A DNA stretch of 64,000 nt from Pristionchus mayeri (lineage: Eukaryota; Nematoda; Chromadorea; Rhabditida; Neodiplogasteridae), in the NCBI GenBank assembly GCA_036245805.1, contig BTRK01000005.1:42891216-42955215 (forward strand), read 5' to 3'. Within the stretch, counting starts at the first letter, position 1. Each line of letters begins with the position of its first letter. The notes beneath the pieces are model-generated. The model was not told the origin of the DNA and ran no database searches. It saw nothing but the letters and a program-made list of their open reading frames with translations. A program made the position numbers and the translations under genes. Below are positions 35,459 to 44,788 of this stretch, one piece after another.

Positions 35459-38385
35459 GATCCCCCTGCAGACCTCCCCCTATCCTCTCCTCGCTTTCTT
35501 CAATAACTCCCCCTTCCTCGACCCAAACTGTTTATCCCAGCTTAGTTTCTCAATACGATTCCCCCTCCACTCCTTCCTCTGATATTCTGCCAAAGATTTC
35601 TTGTCTCTATTACAACGCCCGATCATTAGTCAATAAGCTACCATATTTTCACTCTATTCTAAAAGTTGAACAACCAGACATTGTGTTTATCACCGAATCA
35701 TGGCTGACCTCTCGTATTCCTACCTCATTGATAATCGCTGATCTACCATATCATGCTATTAGACGTGATCGCTCAAATGGCCGTGGAGGCGGTACACTTA
35801 TTGTACTTCGTGACCATTTTCACTACTCTATCCTCGGTTCCATCCATAGTAGTCTTGAATCCCTCTCCATTGATTTGCTCACTTCCTCGTCCTCTTTCAT
35901 TCGTCTTTGTGTTGTGTACCGACCTCCTAGCTACAGTACGACCCAGACAGAAAACCTCGTTGATGGTCTCTCAGACCTTCTTACCACCAGTCCCCACCCA
36001 ATCATATTCATAGGAGATTTCAATAGCGACATCATTTCCAGTGCCATTCCGGCCACAGAACAATCACTTCACTCCTTCGTTTCTACTTCCGACCTCAGCC
36101 ATCTAATCCGTAGTCCCACTAGGATAGATCGATGCATTGATTGGCTACTTGCTAGTGATTCATCCATAGTACACAACCCCTCTGTAATTCCCTCCTTTCC
36201 TACATCCGATCATTTTGGTATATCCTTCTCAATTGATTCAAGATGCCTCCCTCCCGCTCAATCGTTAGTTAGAGATTTCGCACGCACCAACTATGACCAC
36301 CTCTCGTCCTTCCTTCTCACCTTCGACTGGTTTACAACATTTTCACAAGCTCCTGACCCTGAGAACATGTATTCTAACTTTGTCTCTGTAATCCACCACG
36401 CGATTGATCTTTTCGTACCGTATCACTGCCCTAAGCCTGCTACCCATTCTTATCCCCCTCATATCCGAAAGCTAATTAAACACCGAAATTCTCTGTTCAC
36501 AAAGTATAATTTACTCTCAATTCGCCTTCAATACGAGAAGTGCAGTAGAGATCCATTATTCCAAATTAAAAAATGGAACCAATTTTGCGAACATAAAAAA
36601 CTAAAAAACACTAAAGATCTCTACCGTCACATCCGTACCCTTACCCAACCGAAGCCATCCATCCCCAAACAACTTATTGATTCCTCTGGAAATATCGCAA
36701 CTAGTACCTTAGACATAGCAAATTCCCTTGCATCCCGATTTGCATCCCACTTCACACTTGATGACGGATTATTACCATCCATTCCCTCCCACCCCTTTTC
36801 CTCATATCTAAGAAATGTATCTTTCTTCCCCCATGACGTGTATAAGGCTTTAAAGCAGCTCTCACCATCATGCTCTACGGGCCATGATAACATTCCTCAG
36901 ATTGTCTTTCGTAAATGTGCACATGCCCTCTCCCTCCCCCTGTGCGATATTTTCAATATTAGTATGGAAACCGGCACTGTCCCATCACTATGGAAATTCT
37001 CACTCATTACCCCAATCCCCAAACCAAACAAGAATCCCCAAGTACCCGACTCTTATCGCCCTATCTCCATACTGTCTCCCGCCTCTAAAACAATGGAACG
37101 CCTTGTCAAGCATAAGCTTGCCCCTTACCTTTACCGCTCCAATATCATTCCTAATTACCAACATGGTTTTCGATCCGGTGCCTCTGTTCTTACCAACCTC
37201 GTAGACTGTGAAAATGACTGGACCTTCGCTCATTCCCGTAAAGAGCAAACTGATGTTATTTACCTCGACTTCTCTCGTGCATTTGACACCGTCCCCTTTC
37301 CCAAGCTTATCTCTAAATGCTTGCATTATGGTATTAATGGTAACCTTCTAAATTGGATCTCTGATTTTGTAACGGATAGGCACTTCTCCGTAAGGTTAGG
37401 TACTACCGTATCTAAGTCCTTCCCTGTTCTCTCCGGCGTACCACAAGGATCTGTACTAGGGCCTATTCTATTCTCTCTTTATATATCTGATATTACATAT
37501 GTCATTGCTCCCTTCCCCGATGTGTTTGTGAAAGCATATGCAGATGACATTAAGATTTATGTTTCCTATTCCAGTAAAAATAAAGCCTCTCGCACTGCCC
37601 AATTACAGTATGCCCTAGATGCTATCTATTCATGGACTGTATCCAATCAATTATCTCTCTCCGAATCTAAATGCACACATCTCCACATAGGTTCTTCTCT
37701 TGCCCCTCATTATCTCATTAATAATGTTATCCTCGAGCAAGTCCCTCAACAACGCGATCTCGGCGTCCAAGTACTGCCCACCCTAAATAACTCTGCCAGT
37801 ATTGATGATCGTGTAAAAAAAGCCACCACTGTCATGCATATTATGCTTCGTGCTGTATCCGTTAATGATCCCACTATCCTTATCAAATGCTTTAAAACAT
37901 ATGTTCTCCCTCACATTGAATTCGCTTGCCCCTTCTGGAACCCTCATATCAAGAAACAGAGTCAGAAGCTTGAGAAAATACAAGAGAAATTCACTCGTAT
38001 TCTATACTATAGATGCTTTCCATCTCCATCATATCCTCTTGGTCTTCCCTCCTACTCTCAACGTCTGTCCTTCCTCGGTCTTCAAGCGCTTTTTGAGAGG
38101 AGAGTCACTTATGATCTAGTCCTGGCCCGTAGGATCATGTATGGAGACACCATACTCGATAGAAGTAAATTTTTCCTGTTTGCTCCCCTAAGAGAAAGGA
38201 CCAACAACTTTGGAATCTATATTGAGAAAACCAGATCCACACCTCGATATCATTGTTTTTCTCGTAGAGTTGCTAGGATTTTAAACGCTCTCCCCACCCA
38301 TGTATTGTCATCCCCCAGCATCCCTGTCTTCAAGAAGAGATTGATAACTCTAGAATTTGATTTTCGGAAATATATTTTCCAATAG
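35437..38385 (+). CDS. LINE ORF2: endonuclease and reverse transcriptase, no AUG start
   Basis: The frame is open from just after a stop at 35434-35436 to 38385. An APE-type endonuclease domain begins near 35597 (YYNARSLVNKL, ITESWL, YRPP, GDFN at about 36013, SDHF). The reverse transcriptase spans about 36870-37700, with LDFSRAFD, SGVPQGSVLGPILF and the catalytic YADD at 37537-37548, followed by a C-terminal domain with HIEFACPFWNPH. The frame has no ATG before 36367, which lies after the endonuclease domain. The frame is -1 relative to ORF1. I therefore infer synthesis as an ORF1-ORF2 fusion of about 1,230 residues by -1 frameshifting. The domain assignment is sure; the mode of translation is inferred. 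Confidence 0.92.
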   Translation, partial: QGDEGKLGSPCRPPPILSSLSSITPPSSTQTVYPSLVSQYDSPSTPSSDILPKISCLYYNARSLVNKLPYFHSILKVEQPDIVFITESWLTSRIPTSLIIADLPYHAIRRDRSNGRGGGTLIVLRDHFHYSILGSIHSSLESLSIDLLTSSSSFIRLCVVYRPPSYSTTQTENLVDGLSDLLTTSPHPIIFIGDFNSDIISSAIPATEQSLHSFVSTSDLSHLIRSPTRIDRCIDWLLASDSSIVHNPSVIPSFPTSDHFGISFSIDSRCLPPAQSLVRDFARTNYDHLSSFLLTFDWFTTFSQAPDPENMYSNFVSVIHHAIDLFVPYHCPKPATHSYPPHIRKLIKHRNSLFTKYNLLSIRLQYEKCSRDPLFQIKKWNQFCEHKKLKNTKDLYRHIRTLTQPKPSIPKQLIDSSGNIATSTLDIANSLASRFASHFTLDDGLLPSIPSHPFSSYLRNVSFFPHDVYKALKQLSPSCSTGHDNIPQIVFRKCAHALSLPLCDIFNISMETGTVPSLWKFSLITPIPKPNKNPQVPDSYRPISILSPASKTMERLVKHKLAPYLYRSNIIPNYQHGFRSGASVLTNLVDCENDWTFAHSRKEQTDVIYLDFSRAFDTVPFPKLISKCLHYGINGNLLNWISDFVTDRHFSVRLGTTVSKSFPVLSGVPQGSVLGPILFSLYISDITYVIAPFPDVFVKAYADDIKIYVSYSSKNKASRTAQLQYALDAIYSWTVSNQLSLSESKCTHLHIGSSLAPHYLINNVILEQVPQQRDLGVQVLPTLNNSASIDDRVKKATTVMHIMLRAVSVNDPTILIKCFKTYVLPHIEFACPFWNPHIKKQSQKLEKIQEKFTRILYYRCFPSPSYPLGLPSYSQRLSFLGLQALFERRVTYDLVLARRIMYGDTILDRSKFFLFAPLRERTNNFGIYIEKTRSTPRYHCFSRRVARILNALPTHVLSSPSIPVFKKRLITLEFDFRKYIFQ
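35449..35455 (+). promoter_or_regulatory. Putative -1 ribosomal frameshift site GGGAAAC
   Basis: In the ORF1 frame the codons read AAG GGA AAC TAG, so the heptamer G GGA AAC has the X XXY YYZ form in the correct phase and touches the ORF1 stop. Slipping back one base gives GGG AAA CTA and enters ORF2, whose frame opens only 13 bases upstream. The overlap of the two frames is just 22 bases. The downstream 40 bases are C-rich with GGATCC and CTGCAG; I do not see an obvious strong stem-loop. Confidence 0.6.
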
Positions 38386-39021
38386 TATTCCCTCCTTCCA
38401 CTACCTTACCACATTCCTTCATTCTCACCCCCTCCCCCCTTTAGAGATCCCCTGACGCTGGATCTCGGAGCAGAGTCTACCTGGTCTACCTCGAGTGCCT
38501 CCTCCTCGATAAAACTCCCCATCAGAACAGACGAAGACAGATGAGACCAGCCGATTGGATCTTCGCATTTTACGATTGCACCTCCTTCCCCCCCATTCCC
38601 CCCTTCCTATCGTATTCGACCTCAGTGTGAGGAGAGTCAACTCTCTTGTATCATAACACATAAGTAATTATTCGTCTTTCGTTGCGCCGCCGAGCGTAGA
38701 TAAATATATATATATGCTAGTCTCACTTCTTTAACTAAGAAATATTGTGAGCCCGCCCCTTCAATGTACCCCTCCCCTGCTCTTTCTTCCCAATTCCCAT
38801 TTCCATATCCACCGTTTGGCCATCACCCTAATCCTTACCCTCCTATTTACCAGAATGCCGCTTACCCTCCACCGAATCAAGCCCCATCAGCTAACCCGCC
38901 TCAAACATTTGATAATCCACTCCATTATCTGCCTTGATTGTTGGTATTGTCTGCTAAGAGCAAATTTCTCGTTGTAAATTGAAAGTTGTTTTGTGTCTGA
39001 ACAATTTCGATAAACATGAAT

Positions 39022-40164
39022 TCATTTATTCTGAATGGGAAATTCTGAATTGAAATAAGTGAACAAGTAATCTATTTGCTCTGATTCATAAAATGAACAA
39101 TTTGCATATTTTGGACTATTCAGAGGGTAATCCACAGTATCGATCATTAAATTGTGAACAATGGCAAGGGAATATATGAGATTAGTACAATTTTGAATTT
39201 CTAAGTCAAGAGGGCGTAACAATAGTCTGAACTTATTCTTGAGCATTCCAAATGCATTTTCTACAACACGACGAGAGCGAGAAATTCGATAGTTGAAAAC
39301 ATTGATGTTGGCCACTTTAACGGGGTCGGGGTTCGGATTAGACAACGTATACTTTAATTCAGGTAATGGTTTGATTATGTGTATGCTACTGGGGAAAGCG
39401 TTGTCCGCTAAAAAAAATGAATGCACTGCCTTAGATCCTAGAAGTGGGATGATGGGAGGAGGGAGATTGAGAGAATTAGATATAAGCGACTTATAGAAGT
39501 TGGTAGATTTGAAAATGTTGGAATCATGCATACTCCCTGCAGATCCAACATCTAAATACAAGAATCTACCAAAACTGTCAGACACTGCCATACCAACTAG
39601 AGAAAAGTAAGATTTGTAATTAAAATATAGAGAACCACTATTAGGGGGACATTTTAAAGTGAAGTGACATCCATCAATACAGCCAAAAGCAGGGCATTGG
39701 GTACGAATAACAAACGCTTGCCTAATGAGAAGCCAATCAGATACAGAATGAGGAAGGGCAATAGCATGTGAAAGTTTGGAAGAAATTTTAGTAGAAATAA
39801 CACAAAAGTAATGGCTTAAGTCACGCAAATTCACACCGAAAGTCCTAGATATAGCACGAATATGCATACCTGACTGGCAATATATGAAAGATAAATAAAG
39901 AAAATGGACATCGGAAAGAGATTTATGCTTTCTAGGGGAAAGAGGAGAAATTGAGGAAGCGATTTGATCGAATACTTGAATAGATACTCCTGTAGACTCA
40001 CGAAATAAATGAGGAAATAGCCTATTCTCACTATAACTAAGCTTGAAACGGGCAACTTGGTATTTTCGCATGATCATGATACACCTCCTTTCATCCCTTC
40101 TCTTCTTATCTAGCAAGAGTAGTTTCCTCCGCTGCAGAAGAAGAAGAAGTAGAACTCGATTCAT
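39022..40164 (-). CDS. PIF/Harbinger transposase (DDE_Tnp_4, HARBI1-like), left copy
   Basis: 380 codons, identical in sequence to the right-arm copy at 43562-44704. The DDE nuclease residues are Asp164 (FGCIDG), Asp254 (FLADNAF) and Glu302 (VVENAFGML), all in typical family context; NYKSYFSLVGMAVSD supports the fold. The catalytic triad is complete. The first 12 residues (LLLLLL) are probably intronic: CTTCTTCTTCTGCAG before CGGAGG is a good acceptor, and upstream a frame begins MMDEHESSSTSSSS-like. With the MADF partner it would excise and insert the element at TTA/TAA sites. Confidence 0.9.
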   Translation of the reverse strand: MNRVLLLLLLQRRKLLLLDKKRRDERRCIMIMRKYQVARFKLSYSENRLFPHLFRESTGVSIQVFDQIASSISPLSPRKHKSLSDVHFLYLSFIYCQSGMHIRAISRTFGVNLRDLSHYFCVISTKISSKLSHAIALPHSVSDWLLIRQAFVIRTQCPAFGCIDGCHFTLKCPPNSGSLYFNYKSYFSLVGMAVSDSFGRFLYLDVGSAGSMHDSNIFKSTNFYKSLISNSLNLPPPIIPLLGSKAVHSFFLADNAFPSSIHIIKPLPELKYTLSNPNPDPVKVANINVFNYRISRSRRVVENAFGMLKNKFRLLLRPLDLEIQNCTNLIYSLAIVHNLMIDTVDYPLNSPKYANCSFYESEQIDYLFTYFNSEFPIQNK

Positions 40165-40437
40165 GTTCGTCCATCATCAATTTCTTGTTGCTTCTGCAAG
40201 ATATAGCAATAAATAATATTCAGCTAACAGCTAATAAGGTACAATAGGTCGTGAGTACAACGAGCACTATGCCAAGGATGATTAAAACTCAGAAGGAGAA
40301 CTATATTTGCAGTCATAGGTGATCACGCCGCCGGCGACAGGGGGTGCTGCGCATAGACGCACCGTGCGTCTGTGCGCACGCATGGTCATGGTAAAAATCG
40401 ATGGTAGGTTGTGGTAAGTCAAGACTAACTACCGTAC

Positions 40438-40862
40438 CCAATCGATAGTACAGTACCCCTGATACCGTATACCTCTACCGTAACCCCGAATATCGCAAAC
40501 TAACTTTATTTTTTAAAAAAGTCTTGGTATCGTGCGCAATCGATTCTACAGTACCCAAGTAACATTTTTTTTCTAAATATGTCAATCATTTTTCGAATAA
40601 TCCAAAATTGATCATAAACTGATTATACAGTAATATTTTAGGTTACTTTAAAATTTTTTTTTTATGCACGATTTTGGATTTTTAGAAAAAAATGTTTGAT
40701 CCAAGGAACTGGATCTGACCCGAGGAACTGGGTTACGGTAGTTACTTGGGTACTGTAGAATCGATTGCGCACGATACCAAGACTTTTTAAAAATAAAGTT
40801 AGTTTGCGATAATCGGGGATTACGGTAGTGGTATACGGTATCAGGGGGTACTGTACTATTAG
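40438..40862. mobile_element. 425-bp foldback (MITE) nested in Harbinger
   Basis: Arms 40441-40563 and 40738-40860 are inverted and share CAGTACCC, ACCGTATACC, CGCAAACTAACTTTATTTTT and GTGCGCAATCGATTCTACAG. It interrupts the conserved subterminal GTGGGTATCTACC sequence of the Harbinger element. Mirrored at 42866-43285, so it predates the palindrome. Confidence 0.85.
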
Positions 40863-41481
40863 GTAGATACCCACGTAATTTATACGCAATAGCTAGTTGG
40901 CACAAGGGGAAGCATGCCAGGGTTGCGTAAAACCGAGAAGGACATCGATATTTAGAGTATTTTAATAAAGAAAAATATAAAGGATGGAAATAAGTGAGTA
41001 CTCACCGCTTGCTCCTCGAAAGGAAGTCGCGGCGCGTTTCGAGTGCAAGGTAGAGCAGCTTAAAGATAATATTAGGCTAATCAATGAACGTGGAAGCAAT
41101 TAGATATAGTGCGTAAGCCAATAAACCATAATTTAAGGTGGATATCACAGCAACAGCAAGTAAAACTGTCCAAATCCGCAACAACTTAAAAGTTGAGTAC
41201 TTTAAACTATGATTCCGGCAATCAAAATGGGGGCAGCACTTGTCCTAGTCAGTGGGATCATAGTAAGAACTCGCGTGAACAAAAATTTTCGCGGAAAAGG
41301 AGAAAGAAACAAAGGAAATCGATAAAGATCGCCTCGGAAGCTGGCGGCCTTCAATGGCCAGATCTACAGTAATCCAGAGCAATTCGTAAGGGTATTCCGT
41401 GTAGGATAAAATGCCACTCATTAAAAAGATCCGATCTTTGCAAATTTTTTTAACACCCTTTTCGACAAAGATCCGATCTTT

Positions 41482-42244
41482 GCGCGATTTTTAACGCCAC
41501 ATAACCGCCCCCTTCCATTCTACAGCAAGCTCTCCTCCATCCCGTGCCACTCGTCGCTGCTCTAATGTCCAGTGGTATTCGTGATCGTGTCATGTGTTGT
41601 GAATTTCTCGAATATTTTTACTCTTTCTCGAATATTGTTTTATGCGACAGAATTGAAGTTACAACGGTACTAATAATATCTAAACTGTTTGAAGCAGCAA
41701 TTTCATTGCACAATCTCGAGATAACTTCTTGTTACTTTCTCTCTCTCTCATCACCACCCATCAAACAACATACATCGCACTCACTATTTTTTATGTTATT
41801 GTCACACTTCTAGTTAAATTTTCTGCATTATTGGCCTGGGGGGCGGACAATCCAGCAACGGACAATCCGGCAACGGAACGCCCCTCGCTGGGGATTCGAG
41901 CTATACAATTGGGCGTTGTTGCATTGTAATCAGTATGTGCTACCCTACCTTTGCATATATAATTCTTGTTAACAGGCGAACGTGAGTTTCACTCCATATC
42001 TATGTATGGTCCAAAATTGAGAATTTGAGTGGAAAATCATGTCTAGATAATCATAGAGTACCTAAATAAATCGGTATTCCAGTACCCTAGTTACTACTGT
42101 ATTCCAGAAACTTGGGTATCGAAATGTTATGGCAGTTTCCGTTTATCTAACCATAATTTTCCTCTCAAATTCTCAATTTTGGACCATGAATACATGGATA
42201 TGGAGTTCACCTGGTAACAAGAATTATATATGCAAAGGTAGGGT
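41482..42244. other. Palindrome spacer (763 bp)
   Basis: The only non-mirrored sequence between the arms. The left side begins with the outer 13 bases of the Harbinger TIR and then unrelated sequence including a tandem GACAATCC/GCAACGG motif near 41847-41878. The right side is a small foldback that abuts the right arm. No coding feature is supported; open frames at 41544-41929 look spurious. Confidence 0.85.
41941..42243. mobile_element. 300-bp foldback abutting the right arm
   Basis: TACCCTACCTTTGCATATAT (41941) and its complement ending at 42243 start arms of about 85-90 bases around a 127-base loop, with several mismatches. The element ends one base before the right arm, where the Harbinger TIR lacks its outer 13 bases, so it or its insertion replaced the transposon terminus. 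Confidence 0.8.
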
Positions 42245-42865
42245 AAAGATCGGATCTTTGTCGAAAAGGGTGTTAAAAAAATTTGCAAAGATCGGATCTT
42301 TTTAATGAGTGGCATTTTATCCTACACGGAATACCCTTACGAATTGCTCTGGATTACTGTAGATCTGGCCATTGAAGGCCGCCAGCTTCCGAGGCGATCT
42401 TTATCGATTTCCTTTGTTTCTTTCTCCTTTTCCGCGAAAATTTTTGTTCACGCGAGTTCTTACTATGATCCCACTGACTAGGACAAGTGCTGCCCCCATT
42501 TTGATTGCCGGAATCATAGTTTAAAGTACTCAACTTTTAAGTTGTTGCGGATTTGGACAGTTTTACTTGCTGTTGCTGTGATATCCACCTTAAATTATGG
42601 TTTATTGGCTTACGCACTATATCTAATTGCTTCCACGTTCATTGATTAGCCTAATATTATCTTTAAGCTGCTCTACCTTGCACTCGAAACGCGCCGCGAC
42701 TTCCTTTCGAGGAGCAAGCGGTGAGTACTCACTTATTTCCATCCTTTATATTTTTCTTTATTAAAATACTCTAAATATCGATGTCCTTCTCGGTTTTACG
42801 CAACCCTGGCATGCTTCCCCTTGTGCCAACTAGCTATTGCGTATAAATTACGTGGGTATCTACCT

Positions 42866-43285
42866 AATAGTACAGTACCCCCTGATACCGTATACCACTA
42901 CCGTAATCCCCGATTATCGCAAACTAACTTTATTTTTAAAAAGTCTTGGTATCGTGCGCAATCGATTCTACAGTACCCAAGTAACTACCGTAACCCAGTT
43001 CCTCGGGTCAGATCCAGTTCCTTGGATCAAACATTTTTTTCTAAAAATCCAAAATCGTGCATAAAAAAAAAATTTTAAAGTAACCTAAAATATTACTGTA
43101 TAATCAGTTTATGATCAATTTTGGATTATTCGAAAAATGATTGACATATTTAGAAAAAAAATGTTACTTGGGTACTGTAGAATCGATTGCGCACGATACC
43201 AAGACTTTTTTAAAAAATAAAGTTAGTTTGCGATATTCGGGGTTACGGTAGAGGTATACGGTATCAGGGGTACTGTACTATCGAT
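42866..43285. mobile_element. Nested foldback (MITE), right-arm copy
   Basis: Mirror of 40438-40862 with the same paired arms (42866-42988 and 43163-43285). Confidence 0.85.
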
Positions 43286-43561
43286 TGGGTACGGTAGTTA
43301 GTCTTGACTTACCACAACCTACCATCGATTTTTACCATGACCATGCGTGCGCACAGACGCACGGTGCGTCTATGCGCAGCACCCCCTGTCGCCGGCGGCG
43401 TGATCACCTATGACTGCAAATATAGTTCTCCTTCTGAGTTTTAATCATCCTTGGCATAGTGCTCGTTGTACTCACGACCTATTGTACCTTATTAGCTGTT
43501 AGCTGAATATTATTTATTGCTATATCTTGCAGAAGCAACAAGAAATTGATGATGGACGAAC

Positions 43562-44704
43562 ATGAATCGAGTTCTACTTCTTCTTCTTCTGCAGCGGAGG
43601 AAACTACTCTTGCTAGATAAGAAGAGAAGGGATGAAAGGAGGTGTATCATGATCATGCGAAAATACCAAGTTGCCCGTTTCAAGCTTAGTTATAGTGAGA
43701 ATAGGCTATTTCCTCATTTATTTCGTGAGTCTACAGGAGTATCTATTCAAGTATTCGATCAAATCGCTTCCTCAATTTCTCCTCTTTCCCCTAGAAAGCA
43801 TAAATCTCTTTCCGATGTCCATTTTCTTTATTTATCTTTCATATATTGCCAGTCAGGTATGCATATTCGTGCTATATCTAGGACTTTCGGTGTGAATTTG
43901 CGTGACTTAAGCCATTACTTTTGTGTTATTTCTACTAAAATTTCTTCCAAACTTTCACATGCTATTGCCCTTCCTCATTCTGTATCTGATTGGCTTCTCA
44001 TTAGGCAAGCGTTTGTTATTCGTACCCAATGCCCTGCTTTTGGCTGTATTGATGGATGTCACTTCACTTTAAAATGTCCCCCTAATAGTGGTTCTCTATA
44101 TTTTAATTACAAATCTTACTTTTCTCTAGTTGGTATGGCAGTGTCTGACAGTTTTGGTAGATTCTTGTATTTAGATGTTGGATCTGCAGGGAGTATGCAT
44201 GATTCCAACATTTTCAAATCTACCAACTTCTATAAGTCGCTTATATCTAATTCTCTCAATCTCCCTCCTCCCATCATCCCACTTCTAGGATCTAAGGCAG
44301 TGCATTCATTTTTTTTAGCGGACAACGCTTTCCCCAGTAGCATACACATAATCAAACCATTACCTGAATTAAAGTATACGTTGTCTAATCCGAACCCCGA
44401 CCCCGTTAAAGTGGCCAACATCAATGTTTTCAACTATCGAATTTCTCGCTCTCGTCGTGTTGTAGAAAATGCATTTGGAATGCTCAAGAATAAGTTCAGA
44501 CTATTGTTACGCCCTCTTGACTTAGAAATTCAAAATTGTACTAATCTCATATATTCCCTTGCCATTGTTCACAATTTAATGATCGATACTGTGGATTACC
44601 CTCTGAATAGTCCAAAATATGCAAATTGTTCATTTTATGAATCAGAGCAAATAGATTACTTGTTCACTTATTTCAATTCAGAATTTCCCATTCAGAATAA
44701 ATGA
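43562..44704 (+). CDS. PIF/Harbinger transposase, right copy
   Basis: Same 380-codon frame as the left copy, with Asp164, Asp254 and Glu302 present and no residue difference noticed. The gene points towards the MADF gene, and the two stop codons are 84 bases apart (44704 and 44789), sharing a short 3' region. Probable first exon and intron lie at 43552-43594, as in the left copy. The product is expected to be nuclear and to require the MADF protein for import and DNA targeting, as known for Harbinger elements. Confidence 0.9.
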   Translation: MNRVLLLLLLQRRKLLLLDKKRRDERRCIMIMRKYQVARFKLSYSENRLFPHLFRESTGVSIQVFDQIASSISPLSPRKHKSLSDVHFLYLSFIYCQSGMHIRAISRTFGVNLRDLSHYFCVISTKISSKLSHAIALPHSVSDWLLIRQAFVIRTQCPAFGCIDGCHFTLKCPPNSGSLYFNYKSYFSLVGMAVSDSFGRFLYLDVGSAGSMHDSNIFKSTNFYKSLISNSLNLPPPIIPLLGSKAVHSFFLADNAFPSSIHIIKPLPELKYTLSNPNPDPVKVANINVFNYRISRSRRVVENAFGMLKNKFRLLLRPLDLEIQNCTNLIYSLAIVHNLMIDTVDYPLNSPKYANCSFYESEQIDYLFTYFNSEFPIQNK

Positions 44705-44788
44705 ATTCATGTTTATCGAAATTGTTCAGACACAAAACAACTTTCAATTTACAACGAGAAATTTGCTCTTAGCAGACAATACCAACAA

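Larger units (their letters stand above)
34329..38712 (+). mobile_element. Full-length non-LTR retrotransposon (CR1/jockey-type LINE)
   Basis: Boundaries come from comparison with the empty right arm: a 5-base duplication TATGC (34324-34328 and 38713-38717) brackets 4,384 bases. It holds a 5' 18-bp tandem repeat, ORF1, ORF2 with endonuclease and reverse transcriptase, and a 3' end of TAGATAAATATATATA. It lies sense within the last exon of the Harbinger MADF gene. Absence from the otherwise near-identical right arm makes this insertion younger than the palindrome (or polymorphic). Both frames are intact, so it may be active. Confidence 0.95.
32925..38937 (+). pseudogene. Harbinger MADF-domain protein gene, disrupted by a LINE
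   Basis: Exons: 32925-32999, 33105-33255, 33621-33786, 33849-33964, and 34070 onward, broken at 34328 by the LINE and resuming at 38718 to the TGA at 38935-38937. Without the insert the product equals the 328-residue protein of the right arm. Exons 2-3 encode the MADF domain. The LINE lies in the sense orientation inside the last exon, so the C-terminal proline/tyrosine-rich tail is lost unless the insert were removed. See the intact copy at 44789-46901 for details. Confidence 0.85.
23385..41481. repeat. Left arm of giant palindrome
   Basis: This segment is the reverse complement of 42245-56172. Paired coordinates sum to 83726 near the centre, 79337 left of the LINE, 79826 then 79589 around the Harbinger end, and 79557 in the outer part; each step is accounted for by a specific indel. 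Protein-coding frames match residue for residue in most places. It carries Harbinger, LINE, TIR elements, foldbacks and GPI/UBC7 fragments. The outer edge lies in a single copy of the 64-bp minisatellite. Confidence 0.95.
32096..41494. mobile_element. PIF/Harbinger transposon, left copy (carries a LINE)
   Basis: The termini TTAAAAATCGCGCAAAGATC (32096) and its complement (41494) are inverted. TIR similarity runs about 250 bases, interrupted by a 42-base indel, and a further block of about 200 bases with TATTGCGTATAAATTACGTG is shared by both ends. TTAA at each end hides a probable 3-base TTA/TAA duplication, the PIF/Harbinger signature. Inside are a DDE transposase (39022-40164, minus) and a MADF protein gene (32925-38937, plus), convergently arranged. 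About 5.0 kb without the LINE. Confidence 0.9.

Noticed and set aside
35683..38385. GTG at 35683 as the ORF2 start
   Set aside because: The conserved endonuclease start (YYNARSLVNKL) lies upstream of it in the same open frame, so this start would remove part of the domain.
41544..41929. Short open frames in the palindrome spacer
   Set aside because: No homology, two overlapping frames, and no splice or context support.
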